A stretch of DNA of 64,000 nucleotides from Actinoplanes teichomyceticus ATCC 31121 (GTDB taxonomy: Bacteria; Actinomycetota; Actinomycetes; Mycobacteriales; Micromonosporaceae), in the NCBI RefSeq assembly GCF_003711105.1, contig NZ_CP023865.1, forward strand, positions 5,605,001 to 5,669,000. The letters run 5' to 3'. Shown here piece after piece: positions 22,757 to 35,311 of this stretch. The translations under genes and the position numbers were made by a program. Numbering within the stretch: position 1 is the first letter of the stretch; every line of letters begins with the position of its first letter. The notes under the pieces are model-generated. The model was not told where the DNA came from. It worked only from the letters and a program-made list of their open reading frames with translations, and searched no databases.

Positions 22757-24114
22757 GCGGGGTCCTCCTGACCGGCGCTACGGGTGCCGAACGCGCGCAG
22801 GGCGGTGAGCCGGTCCTCGCCGATCCGGGCGCGCCGTTCCGGATCGGTGACGCCGAGCCCGGGCCGGTCGGCCAGGCACAGCACGCCGACCTTGCCCAGG
22901 TGCTCGTTGAGCTGGACCAGCCGGGTCGCCTCGCCGACCCCGTCGAGCGGGTACAGCTCGGTCAGCGCCGGCACGATGCTGCCCTGGGTGAACAGCCGCG
23001 CGCACTCCACCTGCTCCTGCAGGTTGGCGACGTGGCTGCCGATGATGCGTTTGAGCCGCATCCACAGGTAGCGGTTGTCGAAGTGGTGCTGGTAGCCGGT
23101 GCTGGAGCCGCACGTCACCACGGCGCCGCCCCGGCGGACCACGAAGACCGAGACCCCGAACGTGGAACGCCCGACGTGGTCGAAGGCGATGTGCGGATCC
23201 TCGCCGATCGCCCGCCGGATCAGCCGGCCCAGCGCCCGGCCGTGCTCGACCACCCGCTCCGGGTCGGCCCCGTCGTCCCCGCCGATCCCGATCTCCGCCC
23301 GGTTGATCACCAGGTCGCAGCCGAGCATCCGGGCCATCTCCGCCTTGCGCTCCGAGCCGACCACGCCCACGGCGATCCCGCCGCCGTTCTTGACCAGCTG
23401 GACCGCGTACGCCCCGAGCCCGCCGGAGGCGCCCCAGATGAGCACGACGTCGCCCTGCTTCATCCGCGCCCCGCGATCGCTGACCAGCATCCGGTACGCG
23501 GTGCCGGCACACGCCGGGACGGTCGCGGCCTCCTCCCAGGTCAGGTGCGGCGGCTTGGGGATGAGCTGACTGGCCCGGGCGATCGTGTAGTGCGCCAGCC
23601 CGCCGTAGTTGGTCTCGAACCCCCACGCCAGCTGGTGCTCGCCGAGCATCCCGTCGTGCTGGACGGAGGCCTCCTGATCGTCCACGCAGGCCGCGCTGAC
23701 CAGCACGTGATCGCCGATCCGCCAGTGCCGCACGCCGCTGCCGACCCGGACGACGACCCCGGCCGCGTCCGACCCGAGCACGTGGAACGGCTGGTCGTGG
23801 CGGGCCGCCCAGCCGCCCTGCCGGCCGTACGAGCGCAGGAAACCGAAGGTGGGCAGCGGCTCGAACGTCGCCGACCAGACCGTGTTGTAGTTGATCGAGC
23901 TGGCCATCACGCCGATCAGCACCTCGTCCGGCGCCAGCTCCGGCATCGGCACCGGGCCGACGTGCAGCGTCTTGCGGACGTCGCGGTCGGCCACGCCGTC
24001 GAAGATGTTCTGGTCCTCCGCCCGCAGGTGGGCGGCGAGGAACTCGGCCGGCAGCGGGGCCGCCGCCAGCTCGGCCGGGGACGCGCCGGCGAGCAGCGCC
24101 TCGGACAGCGACAT
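22753..24114 (-). CDS. Crotonyl-CoA carboxylase/reductase-type enzyme
   Basis: This encodes 453 residues from ATG 24114, with GAGAGGTG upstream. It is an MDR-superfamily enzyme with the long N-terminal region of CCRs. SSINYNTVWSATFEP, WGFETNYGGLAHY and FDNRYLWMRLKRIIGSH are family signatures and contain the Asn, Phe-Glu and His that bind CO2 in studied members. The NADPH loop is IWGASGGLGAYAVQL. The reaction is reductive carboxylation of a 2-enoyl-CoA to an alkylmalonyl-CoA. Placement downstream of the PKS and upstream of KAS III and dehydrogenase marks it as pathway-specific rather than primary. Chain-length preference is not visible to me. Confidence 0.93.
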   Translation of the reverse strand: MSLSEALLAGASPAELAAAPLPAEFLAAHLRAEDQNIFDGVADRDVRKTLHVGPVPMPELAPDEVLIGVMASSINYNTVWSATFEPLPTFGFLRSYGRQGGWAARHDQPFHVLGSDAAGVVVRVGSGVRHWRIGDHVLVSAACVDDQEASVQHDGMLGEHQLAWGFETNYGGLAHYTIARASQLIPKPPHLTWEEAATVPACAGTAYRMLVSDRGARMKQGDVVLIWGASGGLGAYAVQLVKNGGGIAVGVVGSERKAEMARMLGCDLVINRAEIGIGGDDGADPERVVEHGRALGRLIRRAIGEDPHIAFDHVGRSTFGVSVFVVRRGGAVVTCGSSTGYQHHFDNRYLWMRLKRIIGSHVANLQEQVECARLFTQGSIVPALTELYPLDGVGEATRLVQLNEHLGKVGVLCLADRPGLGVTDPERRARIGEDRLTALRAFGTRSAGQEDPA

Positions 24115-24128
24115 GGGTGGCACCTCTC

Positions 24129-24893
24129 TCACCGGGTCGGGGCGGGCTGGAAGTAGGTGGCGTCGATCTCGCGCAGCTCCTGCTCGGTGCGGATCGGGCG
24201 GGGCCGCTCGACGCCGTCCTCGATGGCCAGCAGGATGTTGGCGATCTGCACCACCTGGCCGTTCGCCGTGCCCCGGCGCCGGCGACGGACGAACCGCTCC
24301 TCGGGCTGGGCGGCGATCAGCTCGGCGAGCACCCGCCAGTCGCCCGGATCGCGGGGCTGGGTGGTGAACCGGTAGGCGTTGCGCCAGGGCTTCTGCCGGG
24401 TCCGGTACTCCAGCCGGTGGTGACCGCCCTGCCGGGTGACCCGGAAGTCGACGCCGTGCTGGGTGACGGTCTCGCCGGACAGCGGCACCGGCTCGGCGAT
24501 GGAGATCCCGCCGTTGCCGACGTCGACCAGCCAGTCCTGGCCGTCCAGGGCGACCACCATGACCATGTGCTCGACGTCCGGGCCCCACTGGCCGCCGGCC
24601 AGCTGCATGCTCGCCGACAGCAGCGCGACGTCGTAGCCCAGCTCGGTCAGCAGCCGGTGGAAGAGCAGGTTGAGATCGGTGCAGATGCCCCCGCGACCCT
24701 TCAGCACGATGGTGCCGAAGACGGTGTCCGGGTCGAACTCGACGAAGTCGGTGGTGCGGATGTAGCCGTTGTCGTAGTGGAACCGCGTCTGGTGCCGGTG
24801 GTGGATGTCGCGCAGCGTGGCCAGGTCGGCCGGCGCGGCGCCGCGGTGTCCGATGTGGTCGAGGTATGTCTCCTTGTCGAACAAGGTCCTCAT
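24129..24893 (-). CDS. Arylamine N-acetyltransferase-like amide synthase (RifF type), macrolactam release
   Basis: This encodes 254 residues from ATG 24893. The Cys-His-Asp triad of the NAT fold is intact: C71 in GRGGICTDLN, H109 in VEHMVMVV and D124 in WLVDVGNGG. Immediately after the last PKS gene, RifF homologues take the finished chain from the ACP and close an amide with the aromatic amine of the starter. None of the PKS proteins in the window has a thioesterase domain, which agrees. The start is ambiguous: an AGGAGG directly touches the ATG; TTG 24884 would have ideal spacing, and GTG 24938 would overlap the PKS stop. All give nearly the same protein. Its usual family length is about 250-280. 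Confidence 0.88.
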   Translation of the reverse strand: MRTLFDKETYLDHIGHRGAAPADLATLRDIHHRHQTRFHYDNGYIRTTDFVEFDPDTVFGTIVLKGRGGICTDLNLLFHRLLTELGYDVALLSASMQLAGGQWGPDVEHMVMVVALDGQDWLVDVGNGGISIAEPVPLSGETVTQHGVDFRVTRQGGHHRLEYRTRQKPWRNAYRFTTQPRDPGDWRVLAELIAAQPEERFVRRRRRGTANGQVVQIANILLAIEDGVERPRPIRTEQELREIDATYFQPAPTR

Positions 24894-24934
24894 CCTCCTG
24901 GGGGTCGTCTCGGGAAGGGGCACGGCCGGTGTGC

Positions 24935-27900
24935 TCACTCGGTGGCGGCCGCGTCGATGCGGCGCAGCAGTTCCTCGGCGAGCATCCCGACGGTGGGGAA
25001 TTCGAAGGCGAATCCGGCCGGCAGCCGCAGCCGGGTCAGTCCGGTCAGCCGGTTGCGCAGCTCGACCGAGGTCAGCGAGTCGAAACCGACCTCGAACAGC
25101 ACCGTCTCCGGGCCGAAGTCGTCCGCGGACACGTGGCCGAGCACGGCGGCCGCCTCCTGCCGGACCACGTCGAGCAGGATGGCCGGGCGCTGCTCCGGCG
25201 GCGCCGTGGCGAGCGCCTCGGCCAGCCGGCCGGCGCTCGCCGCGGTGCTGCCGCCGACCGACCGGCGGCCGACCCGCAGCAGGCCGCGCAGCAGCGGCGG
25301 GACGTGTTCCGGCTCGGTGTTCGCGCGCATCGCGGCCAGGTCGAACTTCGCCGGCACGAGCACCGGGTCCGGCGCGCGCAACGCCACGTCGAACAGCTCC
25401 ATGCCCTCGCGCTGGGTGAACGCCAGGATGCCGAGCCGGTCGATGCGTTGCAGCTCCCGGTCGCCGAGGTGCTCGACGATCTCCGAGGTGCGCCCCCACC
25501 AGCCCCACGCGAGCGAGGTGGCCGGCAGACCGGCGGCGTGCCGGTGCCAGGCGAGCGCGTCGAGGTAGCCGTTCGCCGCGGCGTAGTTGCCCTGCCCGGG
25601 GTTGCCCAGCGTGCCGGCCGCCGAGGAGAACAGCACGAACGCGTCGAGATCCCGGCCGGCGGTCAGCTCGTGCAGGTGCACCGCGGCGTCGACCTTGGGC
25701 CGCAGCACCGTGGCCAGCCGCTGTTCGTCCAGGGCCGGCAGGACGCCGTCGTCGAGCACGCCGGCGGTGTGCACCACGCCGCGCAGCGGGGCGGTGGCCG
25801 GGATCGCGTCCAGCACCGCGGCCAGCGCGGCCCGGTCGGCCACGTCGCACGCCGCGACCCGCACCTGCGCGCCGAGCGCGCTCAGCTCGGCCACCAGGGC
25901 GGCGGCCCCGGGCGCGTCCGGGCCCCGGCGGGAGACGAGCGACAGATGGCGTACGCCGTGCTCGCGCACCAGGTGCCGGGCGACCATGCCGCCCAGCGCG
26001 CCGGTGCCGCCGGTGATCAGAACCGTGCCGGCCGGCGGGAAGACCGGTCCCGGCCGCTGCGCGGTCACCGCCCGGGCCAGCCGGGGCACGTAGCAGACCC
26101 CCTTGCGCAGCGCCACCTGCGCGTCGCCGGCGGCCAGCACGTCCGGGAGCACGCGCAGCGACTCCTCGGTGTCGTCGGTGTCGACCAGGACCACCCGGCC
26201 CGGGTTCTCCGCCTGCGCCGAGCGCAACAGGCCCAGCACCGCCGCGGCGGACAGGTCGGCGACCTCGCCGCCGTCCTCGGCGGCCACCGCGCCGTGGGTG
26301 ACGGCGAGCAGCCGGGTGTCGGCCAGCGCCGGCTCGGCCAGCCACGCCTGCAGGGTCGCCAGGACGTGGGCGACGGCGTCGTGCACCTCGGCGGCGTCCA
26401 CCCGGTCGCCGCCGAGCACGTCGAGCAGCAGCAGCTCGGGATCGGTGCCGGCGAGCGCGCGCAGGTCGTCCGGGCCGGCCACCGCGACCGCGTTCAGGGT
26501 GGCCTGCCGGGCCCGGATGGTGGTCGGTTCCCAGGCGACCCGGAACATCTGCTCGGCCGTCACGCCGGAGGCGGCCCGCAGCGCCTCGGCGGCCACCGGC
26601 CGGGCCAGCACCGACTCGACCGAGGCCACCGGGGTTCCGGTGGGGTCGGCCAGTTGCAGGGTGACGGTGTCCGGCCCGCCGGGGGCCAGGCGCAGGCGTA
26701 CCGCGCCGGCCCCGGCCGCGTACAGCCGGACGTCGGTCCACGCGAACGGCAGCACCAGCCCGCGGTCGTCGCCGCCGCGCAGGAACCCGGCGTGCAGGCA
26801 GGCGTCCAGCAGGGCCGGGTGCAGGCCGTACCCCTCGGCGGTCGCGTCGGCGGGCAGCGCCACCTCGGCGAAGATCTCGTCGCCGCGGGTCCAGGCCGCG
26901 CGCAACCCCCGGAAGACCGGCCCGTAGCCGTAGCCACCGGCGGCCAGTGCCTCGTACAGGGTGGTGGCGGCGTCCTCGACCGGCTCGGCGCCGCGCGGCG
27001 GCCACACCGTCAGGTCGAAGTCCGGCCGGGCGTTCTCCGGCGCGAGCCGGCCGGAGGCGTGCCGGGTCCACGGCGTGGCCGGGCCGGCGTCCGCCCGGCG
27101 GGAGTGCACCGTGAAACCGCGGTGCCCCACGGCCCCGGGCTCGGTGACCTCCAGGCGCAGTTGCACGCCGCCACGGTCCGGGATCGGCAGCGGCGCCTCG
27201 ATCACCAGCTCGGCGAGCAGCTCGCAGCCCAGCTCGTCACCGGCGCGCAGCGCCAGCTCGGCGAACCCGGCGCCGGGCAGCAGGACCGTGCCGCCGGCGA
27301 CGTGGTCGGCCAGCCACGGGTGGGTGAGCAGGGAGAGGCGGGAACTGAAGACGACCGAGCCGGACTCCGGGATCTCGGTCATCGCGCCCAGCATCGGGTG
27401 GTCGACACCGGTCAGGCCCAGACCGGCCGGGTCGTGGCCGCCGGCGCCGGTCTCCAGCCAGTAGCGTTCCCGCTGGAAGGCGTACGTGGGCAGGTCGACG
27501 GCCGGACCGGCGGCGGCGCCCAGCACCGGGGTCCAGTCCACGGTCGCGCCGCGTACGTGCAGCGAGGCCAGCGCGGCGAGGAACTGGCGCGGCCCGCTCT
27601 CGTCGCGGCGCAGCGTCCCGGTGATCAGCGCGCCGGTCTCCTCGAGGATCGCCTCCACCGCGGGCACGAGCACCGGATGCGTACTGACCTCGATGAACAC
27701 GCCGTGGCCGGCCTCCGCCAGGTCGGCCACCACCGGGGCGAACCGGACCGTGTCGCGCAGGTTGCGGTACCAGTAGGCGGCGTCGAGCCCGGCGGTGTCC
27801 ACGGCGCCGCCGGTGACCGTGGAGTGGAACGGCACCGTCGAGCCGCGCGGCGTGATCCCGGCCAGGGCGTCGAGCAGTTCCGCCTCGATGGCCTCGACGT

Positions 27901-30184
27901 CGCCGGAGTGGGAGGCGTAGTCGACCGGCAGCCGGCGGGTGCGCAGGCCGGCCTGCTCGGCGGCGGCGACCAGCGCGTCGACCGCGGCGGACGCGCCGGA
28001 GACGACCGACGCGTCGGGGCCGTTCATGGCCGCGAGCTCCACCCCGGGCAGCGGCTCCAGCAGCTCGGCGACGCGGTCCGGGCCGGCGGCGATCGACGCC
28101 ATCGCGCCGCGGCCGGAGAGGCGGGCGCCGATGACGCGGCTGCGCAGCGCCACGATCCGGGCGGCGTCGGCCAGGCTCAGCGCGCCCGCCACGCAGGCCG
28201 CGGCGATCTCGCCCTGGGAGTGGCCGACCACCGCGTCCGGCGTCACGCCGCACGCCCGCCACAGCGCCGCGAGCGACACCATCACCGCGAACGACGCCGG
28301 CTGCACCACATCCACCGCGTCCAACGCGCGCCGCTCGCGCAGCACGTCCAGCAGCGACCAGCCGGTCAGCGGGTCCAGAGCGGCGGCGCACTCACGCATC
28401 CGCTCGGCGAAGACCGGCGAACTGTCCAGCAGATCCGCGCCCATGCCCACCCACTGAGCGCCCTGACCCGGAAAGACGAACACCCGGCGGGACCGCACCG
28501 CCGGACCGCCGCCGGTGATCACCCCCGGCCGCGGCTCGGTGGCCGTCAGCAGCGCGATCGCCTCGTCCCGGTCGGCCGCCACCACGACGGTCCGTTCCGG
28601 CAGCGCGGCCCGGGTGCCCGCCAGCGCCCGGGCGATGTCGAGCAGGTCCAGGTCGGCCCGGTCGGCGAGGAACTCGGCCAGCCGCCGGGCCTGGCCGGTG
28701 AGACCGCCCCGGCCGCGCGCGGACAGCACCAGCGGGATCGCGTCGCGGATCACCGGGTCCGTCCCGCCGCCGTCCGGTTCCGCGGCCGGCGGCGCCTCCT
28801 CCAGCACGACGTGGGCGTTGGTGCCGCTGACGCCGAACGAGGAGACCCCGGCGCGCCGGGGCCGGTCGGCACGCGGCCAGTCCCGCTGCCCGGTCAGCAG
28901 CCGCACCCCGCCCGAAGCCCAGTCGACCTGCGGCGTCGGCTCGTCCACATGCAACGTCCGCGGCAACACACCGTGCCGCATCGCCATCACCATCTTGATC
29001 ACCCCGGCCACCCCCGCGGCCGCCTGCGTGTGACCCAGATTCGACTTCACCGACCCCAGCCACAACGGCTCACCCACCCGATCACGGCCATAGGTGGCCA
29101 GCAACGCCTGCGCCTCGATCGGATCCCCCAACGCCGTCCCGGTCCCATGCGCCTCCACCACGTCCACGGTGGCGGCCGGCACCGCCGCGTTCGCCAACGC
29201 CGCCCGGATCACCCGCTGCTGCGCCGGACCACTCGGGGCGGTCAGGCCGTTCGACGCACCGTCCTGATTGACCGCCGACCCACGCACCACCGCCCAGATC
29301 CGCCGCCGGTTACGCACCGCGTCCGACAACCGCTCCAACACCAGCACCCCGGCCCCCTCGGACCACCCCGTCCCGTCCGCCGACGCCGCGAACGACTTGC
29401 ACCGCCCATCCGGCGCCAGCCCACGCTGCCGGGAGAACCCGACGAACGCCGCCGACTTCGCCATCACCGTCACCCCGCCGGCCAGCGCCAGCGAGCACTC
29501 CCCCGAGCGCAGCGACTGCGTGGCCAGGTGCACGGCGACCAGCGAGGACGAGCAGGCGGTGTCGAGCGTGACGGCCGGCCCCTCCAGGCCGAGGAAGTAG
29601 GCGACCCGGCCGGACACGATGCTGTTGGCGCCCCCGGTCATCAGGTGTCCCTCGACGCTGTCCGGGTCGCCGGCGGCGCCGTCCATGTAGCCGACCGCGT
29701 AGTCCTGGTACATGTCGCCGGTGAAGACGCCGACCGGTGCGCCGCGCAGCGTCGCCGGGTCGATGCCGGCCCGCTCCAGCGCCTCCCAGGAGATCTCCAG
29801 CATCAACCGCTGCTGCGGATCCATGGCCAGCGCCTCACGCGGCGAGATCCCGAAGAACCCCGCGTCGAACTCGTCCGCGTCGTGCAGGAACCCGCCGGAA
29901 CGCACGTAACTGGTGCCCGGGTGGTCCGGGTCCGGATGGAACAGCCCCTCCAGGTCCCAGCCCCGGTTCACCGGGAACTCGGAGATCCCGTCACCGCCGG
30001 CGGCGAGCAGATCCCACAGCTGCTCCGGCGTGCCCACGCCGCCCGGGAACCGGCACGCCATGCCGACGATCGCGACCGGCTCGCCGGTACGCGCCCGGAG
30101 CCGGGCGTTCTCCCGCTCCAGCCGTTCGTTCTCGGTCAGCGACGCGCGCAGCGCCTCGACCACTCTGGTGTCCGGGCTGGTCAT
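24935..30184 (-). CDS. PKS A: last module, KS-AT(methylmalonyl)-DH-KR-ACP
   Basis: This encodes 1749 residues, overlapping the PKS B stop by four bases. An N-terminal docking coiled coil (1-33, [15 protein letters not shown]) precedes KS (about 35-460, TACSSS with C211, EAHGTGT). AT (about 565-860) has GHSQGE and YASH with DVVQ, predicting methylmalonyl-CoA. DH (about 930-1215) keeps [15 protein letters not shown] and the Asp in LLDACLHAG, so it should be active. KR (about 1385-1620) has TGGTGALGG, the LDD motif of B-type reductases and the SSAAG...GNYAAAN catalytic pattern. ACP carries GFDSL near 1703. The protein ends after the ACP with no docking tail and no TE, as expected for the final module before an amide synthase. 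Predicted product at this step: an alpha-methyl enoyl unit. Confidence 0.95.
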   Translation of the reverse strand: MTSPDTRVVEALRASLTENERLERENARLRARTGEPVAIVGMACRFPGGVGTPEQLWDLLAAGGDGISEFPVNRGWDLEGLFHPDPDHPGTSYVRSGGFLHDADEFDAGFFGISPREALAMDPQQRLMLEISWEALERAGIDPATLRGAPVGVFTGDMYQDYAVGYMDGAAGDPDSVEGHLMTGGANSIVSGRVAYFLGLEGPAVTLDTACSSSLVAVHLATQSLRSGECSLALAGGVTVMAKSAAFVGFSRQRGLAPDGRCKSFAASADGTGWSEGAGVLVLERLSDAVRNRRRIWAVVRGSAVNQDGASNGLTAPSGPAQQRVIRAALANAAVPAATVDVVEAHGTGTALGDPIEAQALLATYGRDRVGEPLWLGSVKSNLGHTQAAAGVAGVIKMVMAMRHGVLPRTLHVDEPTPQVDWASGGVRLLTGQRDWPRADRPRRAGVSSFGVSGTNAHVVLEEAPPAAEPDGGGTDPVIRDAIPLVLSARGRGGLTGQARRLAEFLADRADLDLLDIARALAGTRAALPERTVVVAADRDEAIALLTATEPRPGVITGGGPAVRSRRVFVFPGQGAQWVGMGADLLDSSPVFAERMRECAAALDPLTGWSLLDVLRERRALDAVDVVQPASFAVMVSLAALWRACGVTPDAVVGHSQGEIAAACVAGALSLADAARIVALRSRVIGARLSGRGAMASIAAGPDRVAELLEPLPGVELAAMNGPDASVVSGASAAVDALVAAAEQAGLRTRRLPVDYASHSGDVEAIEAELLDALAGITPRGSTVPFHSTVTGGAVDTAGLDAAYWYRNLRDTVRFAPVVADLAEAGHGVFIEVSTHPVLVPAVEAILEETGALITGTLRRDESGPRQFLAALASLHVRGATVDWTPVLGAAAGPAVDLPTYAFQRERYWLETGAGGHDPAGLGLTGVDHPMLGAMTEIPESGSVVFSSRLSLLTHPWLADHVAGGTVLLPGAGFAELALRAGDELGCELLAELVIEAPLPIPDRGGVQLRLEVTEPGAVGHRGFTVHSRRADAGPATPWTRHASGRLAPENARPDFDLTVWPPRGAEPVEDAATTLYEALAAGGYGYGPVFRGLRAAWTRGDEIFAEVALPADATAEGYGLHPALLDACLHAGFLRGGDDRGLVLPFAWTDVRLYAAGAGAVRLRLAPGGPDTVTLQLADPTGTPVASVESVLARPVAAEALRAASGVTAEQMFRVAWEPTTIRARQATLNAVAVAGPDDLRALAGTDPELLLLDVLGGDRVDAAEVHDAVAHVLATLQAWLAEPALADTRLLAVTHGAVAAEDGGEVADLSAAAVLGLLRSAQAENPGRVVLVDTDDTEESLRVLPDVLAAGDAQVALRKGVCYVPRLARAVTAQRPGPVFPPAGTVLITGGTGALGGMVARHLVREHGVRHLSLVSRRGPDAPGAAALVAELSALGAQVRVAACDVADRAALAAVLDAIPATAPLRGVVHTAGVLDDGVLPALDEQRLATVLRPKVDAAVHLHELTAGRDLDAFVLFSSAAGTLGNPGQGNYAAANGYLDALAWHRHAAGLPATSLAWGWWGRTSEIVEHLGDRELQRIDRLGILAFTQREGMELFDVALRAPDPVLVPAKFDLAAMRANTEPEHVPPLLRGLLRVGRRSVGGSTAASAGRLAEALATAPPEQRPAILLDVVRQEAAAVLGHVSADDFGPETVLFEVGFDSLTSVELRNRLTGLTRLRLPAGFAFEFPTVGMLAEELLRRIDAAATE
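28137..28504 (-). repeat. AT N-terminal block shared by PKS A and PKS D (copy 1)
   Basis: About 368 bases covering GQGAQW to GHSQGE are almost identical to 42821-43188, with about four differences found by reading. Confidence 0.75.
28833..29455 (-). repeat. KS block shared by PKS A and PKS B (copy 1)
   Basis: About 620 bases of the C-terminal KS half are identical, by reading, to 33965-34587. The offset is a constant 5132 bases. The copies diverge abruptly at both ends. This fits recent gene conversion or module duplication. Confidence 0.85.
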
Positions 30185-33100
30185 GCCGAAACTCCTTCTC
30201 CGGTGTGCCGACCGGCGCCGCGCAGCGCCCGCGCGATGAGGTCGTCGAGGCTCATGTCGGCGATCGGCGAGGCGTCGCCCGGCTCGGGGCGCGACGCCGG
30301 CTCGGCGCCGGGGGGAAACAGCTCGCCGAGCAGCGCCCGGGTCAGGGCGGCCGGCGTGGGATGGTCGAAGATCGTGGTGGCCGGCAGCCGCAGCCCGGTG
30401 ATGGCCGAGAGACGGTTGCGCAGCTCGACCGAGGTCAGCGAGTCGAAGCCGACCTCGCTGAGCGCCCGGTCCGGGTCGACCCGCGCGGCGGAGGGGTGGC
30501 CGAGGATGGTCGCGATCTCGGTACGCACGGTCTGCAGCAGGGTCTCCTCGCGCAGCTCGGCGGAGAGCCCGGCCAGCCGCTCCGGCAGGTCCGGGCCGGC
30601 CGGTTCGGCACGCCGCGCCGCGGGCCGGGCCGGCGCGGCCAGCTCGCGCAGCAGCGGATGCACGGCGTCGCCCTGCTCGCGCAGCGCGGCGAGGTCCAGC
30701 CGCATCGGCAGCAGCACCGGCTCGGCCGAGCGCAGGCCGAGGTCGAACAGCGCCAGACCGTCGCGGGGACTGAGCCCGGCCCCGCCGCCCCGGGCCACCC
30801 GGCGCAGGTCGGCCTCGGTCAGGTGCGCGGCCATCCCGGCGTCGGTGGACCAGCCGCCCCAGGCCAGCGAGACCGCCGGCCGGCCCCGCTCGCGGCGGGC
30901 CCGGGCCAGGGCGTCGAGCGTGGCGTTCGCGGCGGCGTAGTTGGCCTGGCCCGGGCTGCCCAGGGTGCCGGCCGCCGACGAGAACAGCACGAACGCCGAC
31001 AGGTCGAGGTCGCGGGTGAGCTCGTCGAGGACCAGCGCGCTGTCCACCTTGGAGCGGAACACCGCGTCGAGCCGCCCGGCGGTCTGCGCGGTCAGCACAC
31101 CGTCGTCGAGCACCCCGGCGGTGTGCACGACGGCGGTCAACGGCAGGTCGGCCGGCACCCGGTCGAGCACGCCGGCCGCGGCGTCGCGGTCGGCCATGTC
31201 CGCGGCCAGGATCCGCACCCGCGCGCCGAGCGCGGCCAGCTCGGCCTCGAGTTCCCCGGCGCCGGGCGCGTCCGGGCCGCGGCGGGAGACCAGGATCAGG
31301 CCGCGGACCCGGTGCTCGCGGGCCAGGTGCCGGGCGACGAGGCGGCCCAGGCCGCCGGTGCCGCCGGTGATCAGGACGGTCCCGTCCGGGTTCAGGGCGG
31401 TCCCGCCCGCGACCGTGGCCCGCACCAGCCGTGGCGCCAGCAGCACGCCGTCCCGGACGGCGAGTTGCGGCTCCGCCGGCGGCAGCGCCGGCAGGTCACC
31501 CGGCCGGTCCGTGGCCACCAGCGTGAACCGGTCCGGGTGCTCCAGCTGGGCGGTCCGCAGCAGGCCCCAGGCCGCCGAGGCCGCCGGGGTCTCCGGCGGG
31601 CCGGTCACCACCACCAGGCGGGCGTCGTCCGGCGTACGCCCGGCCAGCCAGGACTGCGCCTCGGCCAGGGCCCGGGCGGCCGCCTCGCGCGGGTCGCCGG
31701 TGTCGCGCAGGTCCACGACGGCGGCCGGGCCGGTGGGGACACCGGTCGGCGCGGCCACCGGCGTCCAGTCCAGCCGCAGGAGCAGGCCCGGGGTGAGCGC
31801 GGCGGCGTCCACCGGGCGGGTCAGGACGGACCGCACCGAGGCGATCGGGCGGCCCCGCTCGTCGCTCAGGCGCAGGCTCACGGTGTCCGGGCCGGTCGGC
31901 ACGACGTGCACCCGGGCCGTGGCCGCTCCCGGTGTGTCCGCCCGCACGTCGGTCCAGGCGAACGGCAGCGCGAGCCGGCGTCCGGCCCGGTCGGTGCGGA
32001 AGACGCCGGCGTGGAAGCAGGCGTCCAGCAGGGCGGGGTGCAGCACGAAACGGTCGGCCGGGCCGGCCTCGGCGGGAAGGGCGACCTCGGCGAAGATCTC
32101 GCCGTCGCGGGTCCACGCCGCGCGCAGCCCGCGGAACGCCGGGCCGTAGTCGTAACCGCCGGCGTCCAGCTCCCGGTAGGCGGCGACCGCCGCGTCGGCG
32201 ACCGGTTCGGCGCCCGGCGGCGGCCAGGCGCCCGGTTCGGCGCCGGGCTGCCCGGCGGCGCGGACCAGCCGCCCGGACGCGTGCCGCACCCAGCCCGCGC
32301 CGTCGCCGCGCGCGAACACCTGGACCTCGCGCTGCCCGGTCCCGTCCGGCGCGTCGACCCGCGCCCGGATGTCGACGCCGCCGTCGGGCACCACGAGCGG
32401 CGCCTCGATGAGCAGTTCGGCCAGCTCCGCCGAGCCGGTCTCGGCGCCGATGCGCAGCAGCAGCTCGACGAAGGCCGCACCGGGCGCGAGGACCGCCCCG
32501 CCGACCACGTGGTCGGCCAGCCACGGCTGCGTCCGAACCGACCAGCGGGCGCCGAAGACCAGCTGCTCGGTACCGGGCACCTCGGTCATCGCGCCGATCA
32601 GCGGTTCGCCGGGCCCGGCCGGGCGCGCGTCCGCGGTCAGCCAGTACCGCTCGTGCTGGAAGGGGTAGGTGGGCAGCTCGGCGGCCGGGCCGGCGCCCAG
32701 CAGCGGGTTCCAGTCCACCGGGACGCCACGGACGTGCAGGCCGGCCAGCGCGCCGAGCACGGCCCGGGTCTCGTCGTGGTCGCGGCGCAGTGTGGGCACG
32801 AAGGCCGCCGCACCGTCGTCCAGGCAGTCCGTGCCGAGCGCGCAGAGGACCGGGTCCGGGCCGAGTTCCAGGAACGTCGTCACGCCGGCCTGCCGCAGCG
32901 CCCGTACGTTGTCGGCGAACCGGACCGGCTCCCGGACCTGGCGCACCCAGTAGTCCGGCCGGGCCATCTCGTGCGGATCGGCGATCCGGCCGGTCACGTT
33001 CGACACCATGACGATCTGCGGCGCGCCGAACGCGAGGCCGTCCAGCACGGCGCGGAAGTCGTCGAGCATCGGCTCCATCAGCGCCGAGTGGAAGGCGTGC

Positions 33101-35310
33101 GACACGGCCAGCCGGCGCGTCTTCACGCCCCGCTCGGCCAGCCGCCCGGCGATCGTGAGCACGTCCTCGCCGCCGGTGAGCACGACCGAGGTCGGCGAGT
33201 TCACCGCCGCGATCGACACGCCCGGCGGCAGCAGCGGGGCGACCGTCTCCTCGGACGCCGCCACCGACACCATCACCCCGCCCGGTGGCAGCGCCTGCAT
33301 CAGCCGTCCGCGCGCGGCGACCAGGGTCGCGGCGTCCGCCAGGGACAGCACCCCGGCGACGTGGGCGGCGATCACCTCGCCGATCGAGTGGCCGCCGACG
33401 AAGTCCGGCCGGACGCCCCACGAGCTCAGCAGACGGAACATCGCGACGCCGAGCGCGAACAGCGCCGGCTGGGCGTGCCCGGTGGCGTCCAGCGGCTCCC
33501 CGCCGAGGATCAGCCGGCGCAGCGGCGGCTGATCCGCGACGGCGGCGCACACCTCGTCGAAGGCGTCGCGGAAGACCGGGTACCGGTCGTACAGCTCGCG
33601 GCCCATCCCCGGCCGCTGGCTGCCCTGTCCGGAGAAGAGGACGGCGAGCCGCCCGCCCTCCACCGCCGTGCCGGTGACCACGCCGGGGGCCGGCTCGCCG
33701 CGGCCGAGCGCGGCCAGGCCGGCGCCGTCGAGCACCACGGCCCGGTCGGCCAGCGCGCCCCGGGTCCGGACCAGCGCCCGGGCCACGTCCGGCAGGCTCT
33801 CGGTGGCCAGCACGGTCCGCACCCGGTCGGCCTGCGCGGCCAGCGCGGCCCGGCCGCGCGCCGACAGCACCAGCGGGACCGGCCCGGGCAGCGCGGCGCC
33901 GGCGCTCTCCGGGTCGGCCGCGGGCGGCTCCTCCAGGATCACGTGGGTGTTGGTGCCGCTGGCCCCGAACGAGGAGACCCCGGCGCGCCGGGGCCGGTCG
34001 GCACGCGGCCAGTCCCGCTGCCCGGTCAGCAGCCGCACCCCGCCCGAAGCCCAGTCGACCTGCGGCGTCGGCTCGTCCACATGCAACGTCCGCGGCAACA
34101 CACCGTGCCGCATCGCCATCACCATCTTGATCACCCCGGCCACCCCCGCGGCCGCCTGCGTGTGACCCAGATTCGACTTCACCGACCCCAGCCACAACGG
34201 CTCACCCACCCGATCACGGCCATAGGTGGCCAGCAACGCCTGCGCCTCGATCGGATCCCCCAACGCCGTCCCGGTCCCATGCGCCTCCACCACGTCCACG
34301 GTGGCGGCCGGCACCGCCGCGTTCGCCAACGCCGCCCGGATCACCCGCTGCTGCGCCGGACCACTCGGGGCGGTCAGGCCGTTCGACGCACCGTCCTGAT
34401 TGACCGCCGACCCACGCACCACCGCCCAGATCCGCCGCCGGTTACGCACCGCGTCCGACAACCGCTCCAACACCAGCACCCCGGCCCCCTCGGACCACCC
34501 CGTCCCGTCCGCCGACGCCGCGAACGACTTGCACCGCCCATCCGGCGCCAGCCCACGCTGCCGGGAGAACCCGACGAACGCCGCCGGGGTGGACATCACC
34601 GTCACGCCGCCCGCGAGCGCCAGCGACGACTCGCCCGAGCGCAGCGACTGCAGCGCCAGGTGCAGCGCGACCAGCGACGAGGAGCAGGTGGTGTCGACGG
34701 TCAGCGCCGGGCCCTGCAACCCGAGGACGTACGCGATCCGCCCGGACAGCACGCCGCCGAGCACCCCGGTCATCAGGTAGCCCTCGACGCCGTCCGGCAC
34801 GGCGGGCAGGCCGGTGCCGTAGTCGCTGCCGACCGCGCCGGTGAACACCCCGACGGGCTGCTCGCGCAGCGTCGCCGGGTCGATGCCGGCCCGCTCCAGC
34901 GCCTCCCAGGAGATCTCCAGCATCAACCGCTGCTGCGGATCCATGGCCAGCGCCTCACGCGGCGAGATCCCGAAGAACCCCGCGTCGAACTCGTCCGCGT
35001 CGTGCAGGAACCCGCCGGCCCGGGTGTAACTGGTGCCGGCCCGGTCCGGGTCGGTGTCGAACAGCGACGACAGGTTCCAGCCGCGGTCGTCCGGGAAGTC
35101 GCCCATGACGTCGGTCCCGTCGGCGACCAGCCGCCACAGGTCCTCCGGGGACGCCACCCCGCCCGGGAACCGGCAGGCGACGCCGACGATGGCGACCGGC
35201 TCGGTCTCGGCCGCGGTCAGCGCGGCGATGCGCTGCCGGGCCTCGTGCAGGTCGGCGGTGACCCGTTTGAGGTAGCGGACGAGTTTCTCGTCGGTCGGCT
35301 GCTGGGTCAT
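30181..35310 (-). CDS. PKS B: KS-AT(malonyl)-DH-KR-ACP
   Basis: This encodes 1709 residues. ATG 35310 starts one base after the PKS C stop, with GGGGAGGT upstream. The N-terminal docking helix resembles DEBS-type ends ([19 protein letters not shown]). KS has TTCSSS (Thr for the usual Ala; Cys near 209). AT has GHSIGE and SHAFH, predicting malonyl-CoA. DH keeps [10 protein letters not shown] and [11 protein letters not shown] has [11 protein letters not shown] and ANYAAAN, so B-type and active. ACP has GFDSL near 1621. The tail [10 protein letters not shown] matches the docking class of the PKS A N-terminus. Predicted product: an unbranched double bond next to the PKS A double bond, giving a dienamide. 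Confidence 0.95.
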   Translation of the reverse strand: MTQQPTDEKLVRYLKRVTADLHEARQRIAALTAAETEPVAIVGVACRFPGGVASPEDLWRLVADGTDVMGDFPDDRGWNLSSLFDTDPDRAGTSYTRAGGFLHDADEFDAGFFGISPREALAMDPQQRLMLEISWEALERAGIDPATLREQPVGVFTGAVGSDYGTGLPAVPDGVEGYLMTGVLGGVLSGRIAYVLGLQGPALTVDTTCSSSLVALHLALQSLRSGESSLALAGGVTVMSTPAAFVGFSRQRGLAPDGRCKSFAASADGTGWSEGAGVLVLERLSDAVRNRRRIWAVVRGSAVNQDGASNGLTAPSGPAQQRVIRAALANAAVPAATVDVVEAHGTGTALGDPIEAQALLATYGRDRVGEPLWLGSVKSNLGHTQAAAGVAGVIKMVMAMRHGVLPRTLHVDEPTPQVDWASGGVRLLTGQRDWPRADRPRRAGVSSFGASGTNTHVILEEPPAADPESAGAALPGPVPLVLSARGRAALAAQADRVRTVLATESLPDVARALVRTRGALADRAVVLDGAGLAALGRGEPAPGVVTGTAVEGGRLAVLFSGQGSQRPGMGRELYDRYPVFRDAFDEVCAAVADQPPLRRLILGGEPLDATGHAQPALFALGVAMFRLLSSWGVRPDFVGGHSIGEVIAAHVAGVLSLADAATLVAARGRLMQALPPGGVMVSVAASEETVAPLLPPGVSIAAVNSPTSVVLTGGEDVLTIAGRLAERGVKTRRLAVSHAFHSALMEPMLDDFRAVLDGLAFGAPQIVMVSNVTGRIADPHEMARPDYWVRQVREPVRFADNVRALRQAGVTTFLELGPDPVLCALGTDCLDDGAAAFVPTLRRDHDETRAVLGALAGLHVRGVPVDWNPLLGAGPAAELPTYPFQHERYWLTADARPAGPGEPLIGAMTEVPGTEQLVFGARWSVRTQPWLADHVVGGAVLAPGAAFVELLLRIGAETGSAELAELLIEAPLVVPDGGVDIRARVDAPDGTGQREVQVFARGDGAGWVRHASGRLVRAAGQPGAEPGAWPPPGAEPVADAAVAAYRELDAGGYDYGPAFRGLRAAWTRDGEIFAEVALPAEAGPADRFVLHPALLDACFHAGVFRTDRAGRRLALPFAWTDVRADTPGAATARVHVVPTGPDTVSLRLSDERGRPIASVRSVLTRPVDAAALTPGLLLRLDWTPVAAPTGVPTGPAAVVDLRDTGDPREAAARALAEAQSWLAGRTPDDARLVVVTGPPETPAASAAWGLLRTAQLEHPDRFTLVATDRPGDLPALPPAEPQLAVRDGVLLAPRLVRATVAGGTALNPDGTVLITGGTGGLGRLVARHLAREHRVRGLILVSRRGPDAPGAGELEAELAALGARVRILAADMADRDAAAGVLDRVPADLPLTAVVHTAGVLDDGVLTAQTAGRLDAVFRSKVDSALVLDELTRDLDLSAFVLFSSAAGTLGSPGQANYAAANATLDALARARRERGRPAVSLAWGGWSTDAGMAAHLTEADLRRVARGGGAGLSPRDGLALFDLGLRSAEPVLLPMRLDLAALREQGDAVHPLLRELAAPARPAARRAEPAGPDLPERLAGLSAELREETLLQTVRTEIATILGHPSAARVDPDRALSEVGFDSLTSVELRNRLSAITGLRLPATTIFDHPTPAALTRALLGELFPPGAEPASRPEPGDASPIADMSLDDLIARALRGAGRHTGEGVSA
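33965..34587 (-). repeat. KS block shared by PKS A and PKS B (copy 2)
   Basis: Partner of 28833-29455. Outside the block the two modules differ freely, including AT type (malonyl here, methylmalonyl in PKS A), so the whole module was not copied recently. Confidence 0.85.
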
Positions 35311-35311
35311 C

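Noticed and set aside
24935..25300. A thioesterase domain at the end of PKS A
   Set aside because: The protein ends about 45 residues after the ACP Ser; no GHSxG or TE fold follows. The separate thioesterase at 20146-20880 is of the type II editing kind.
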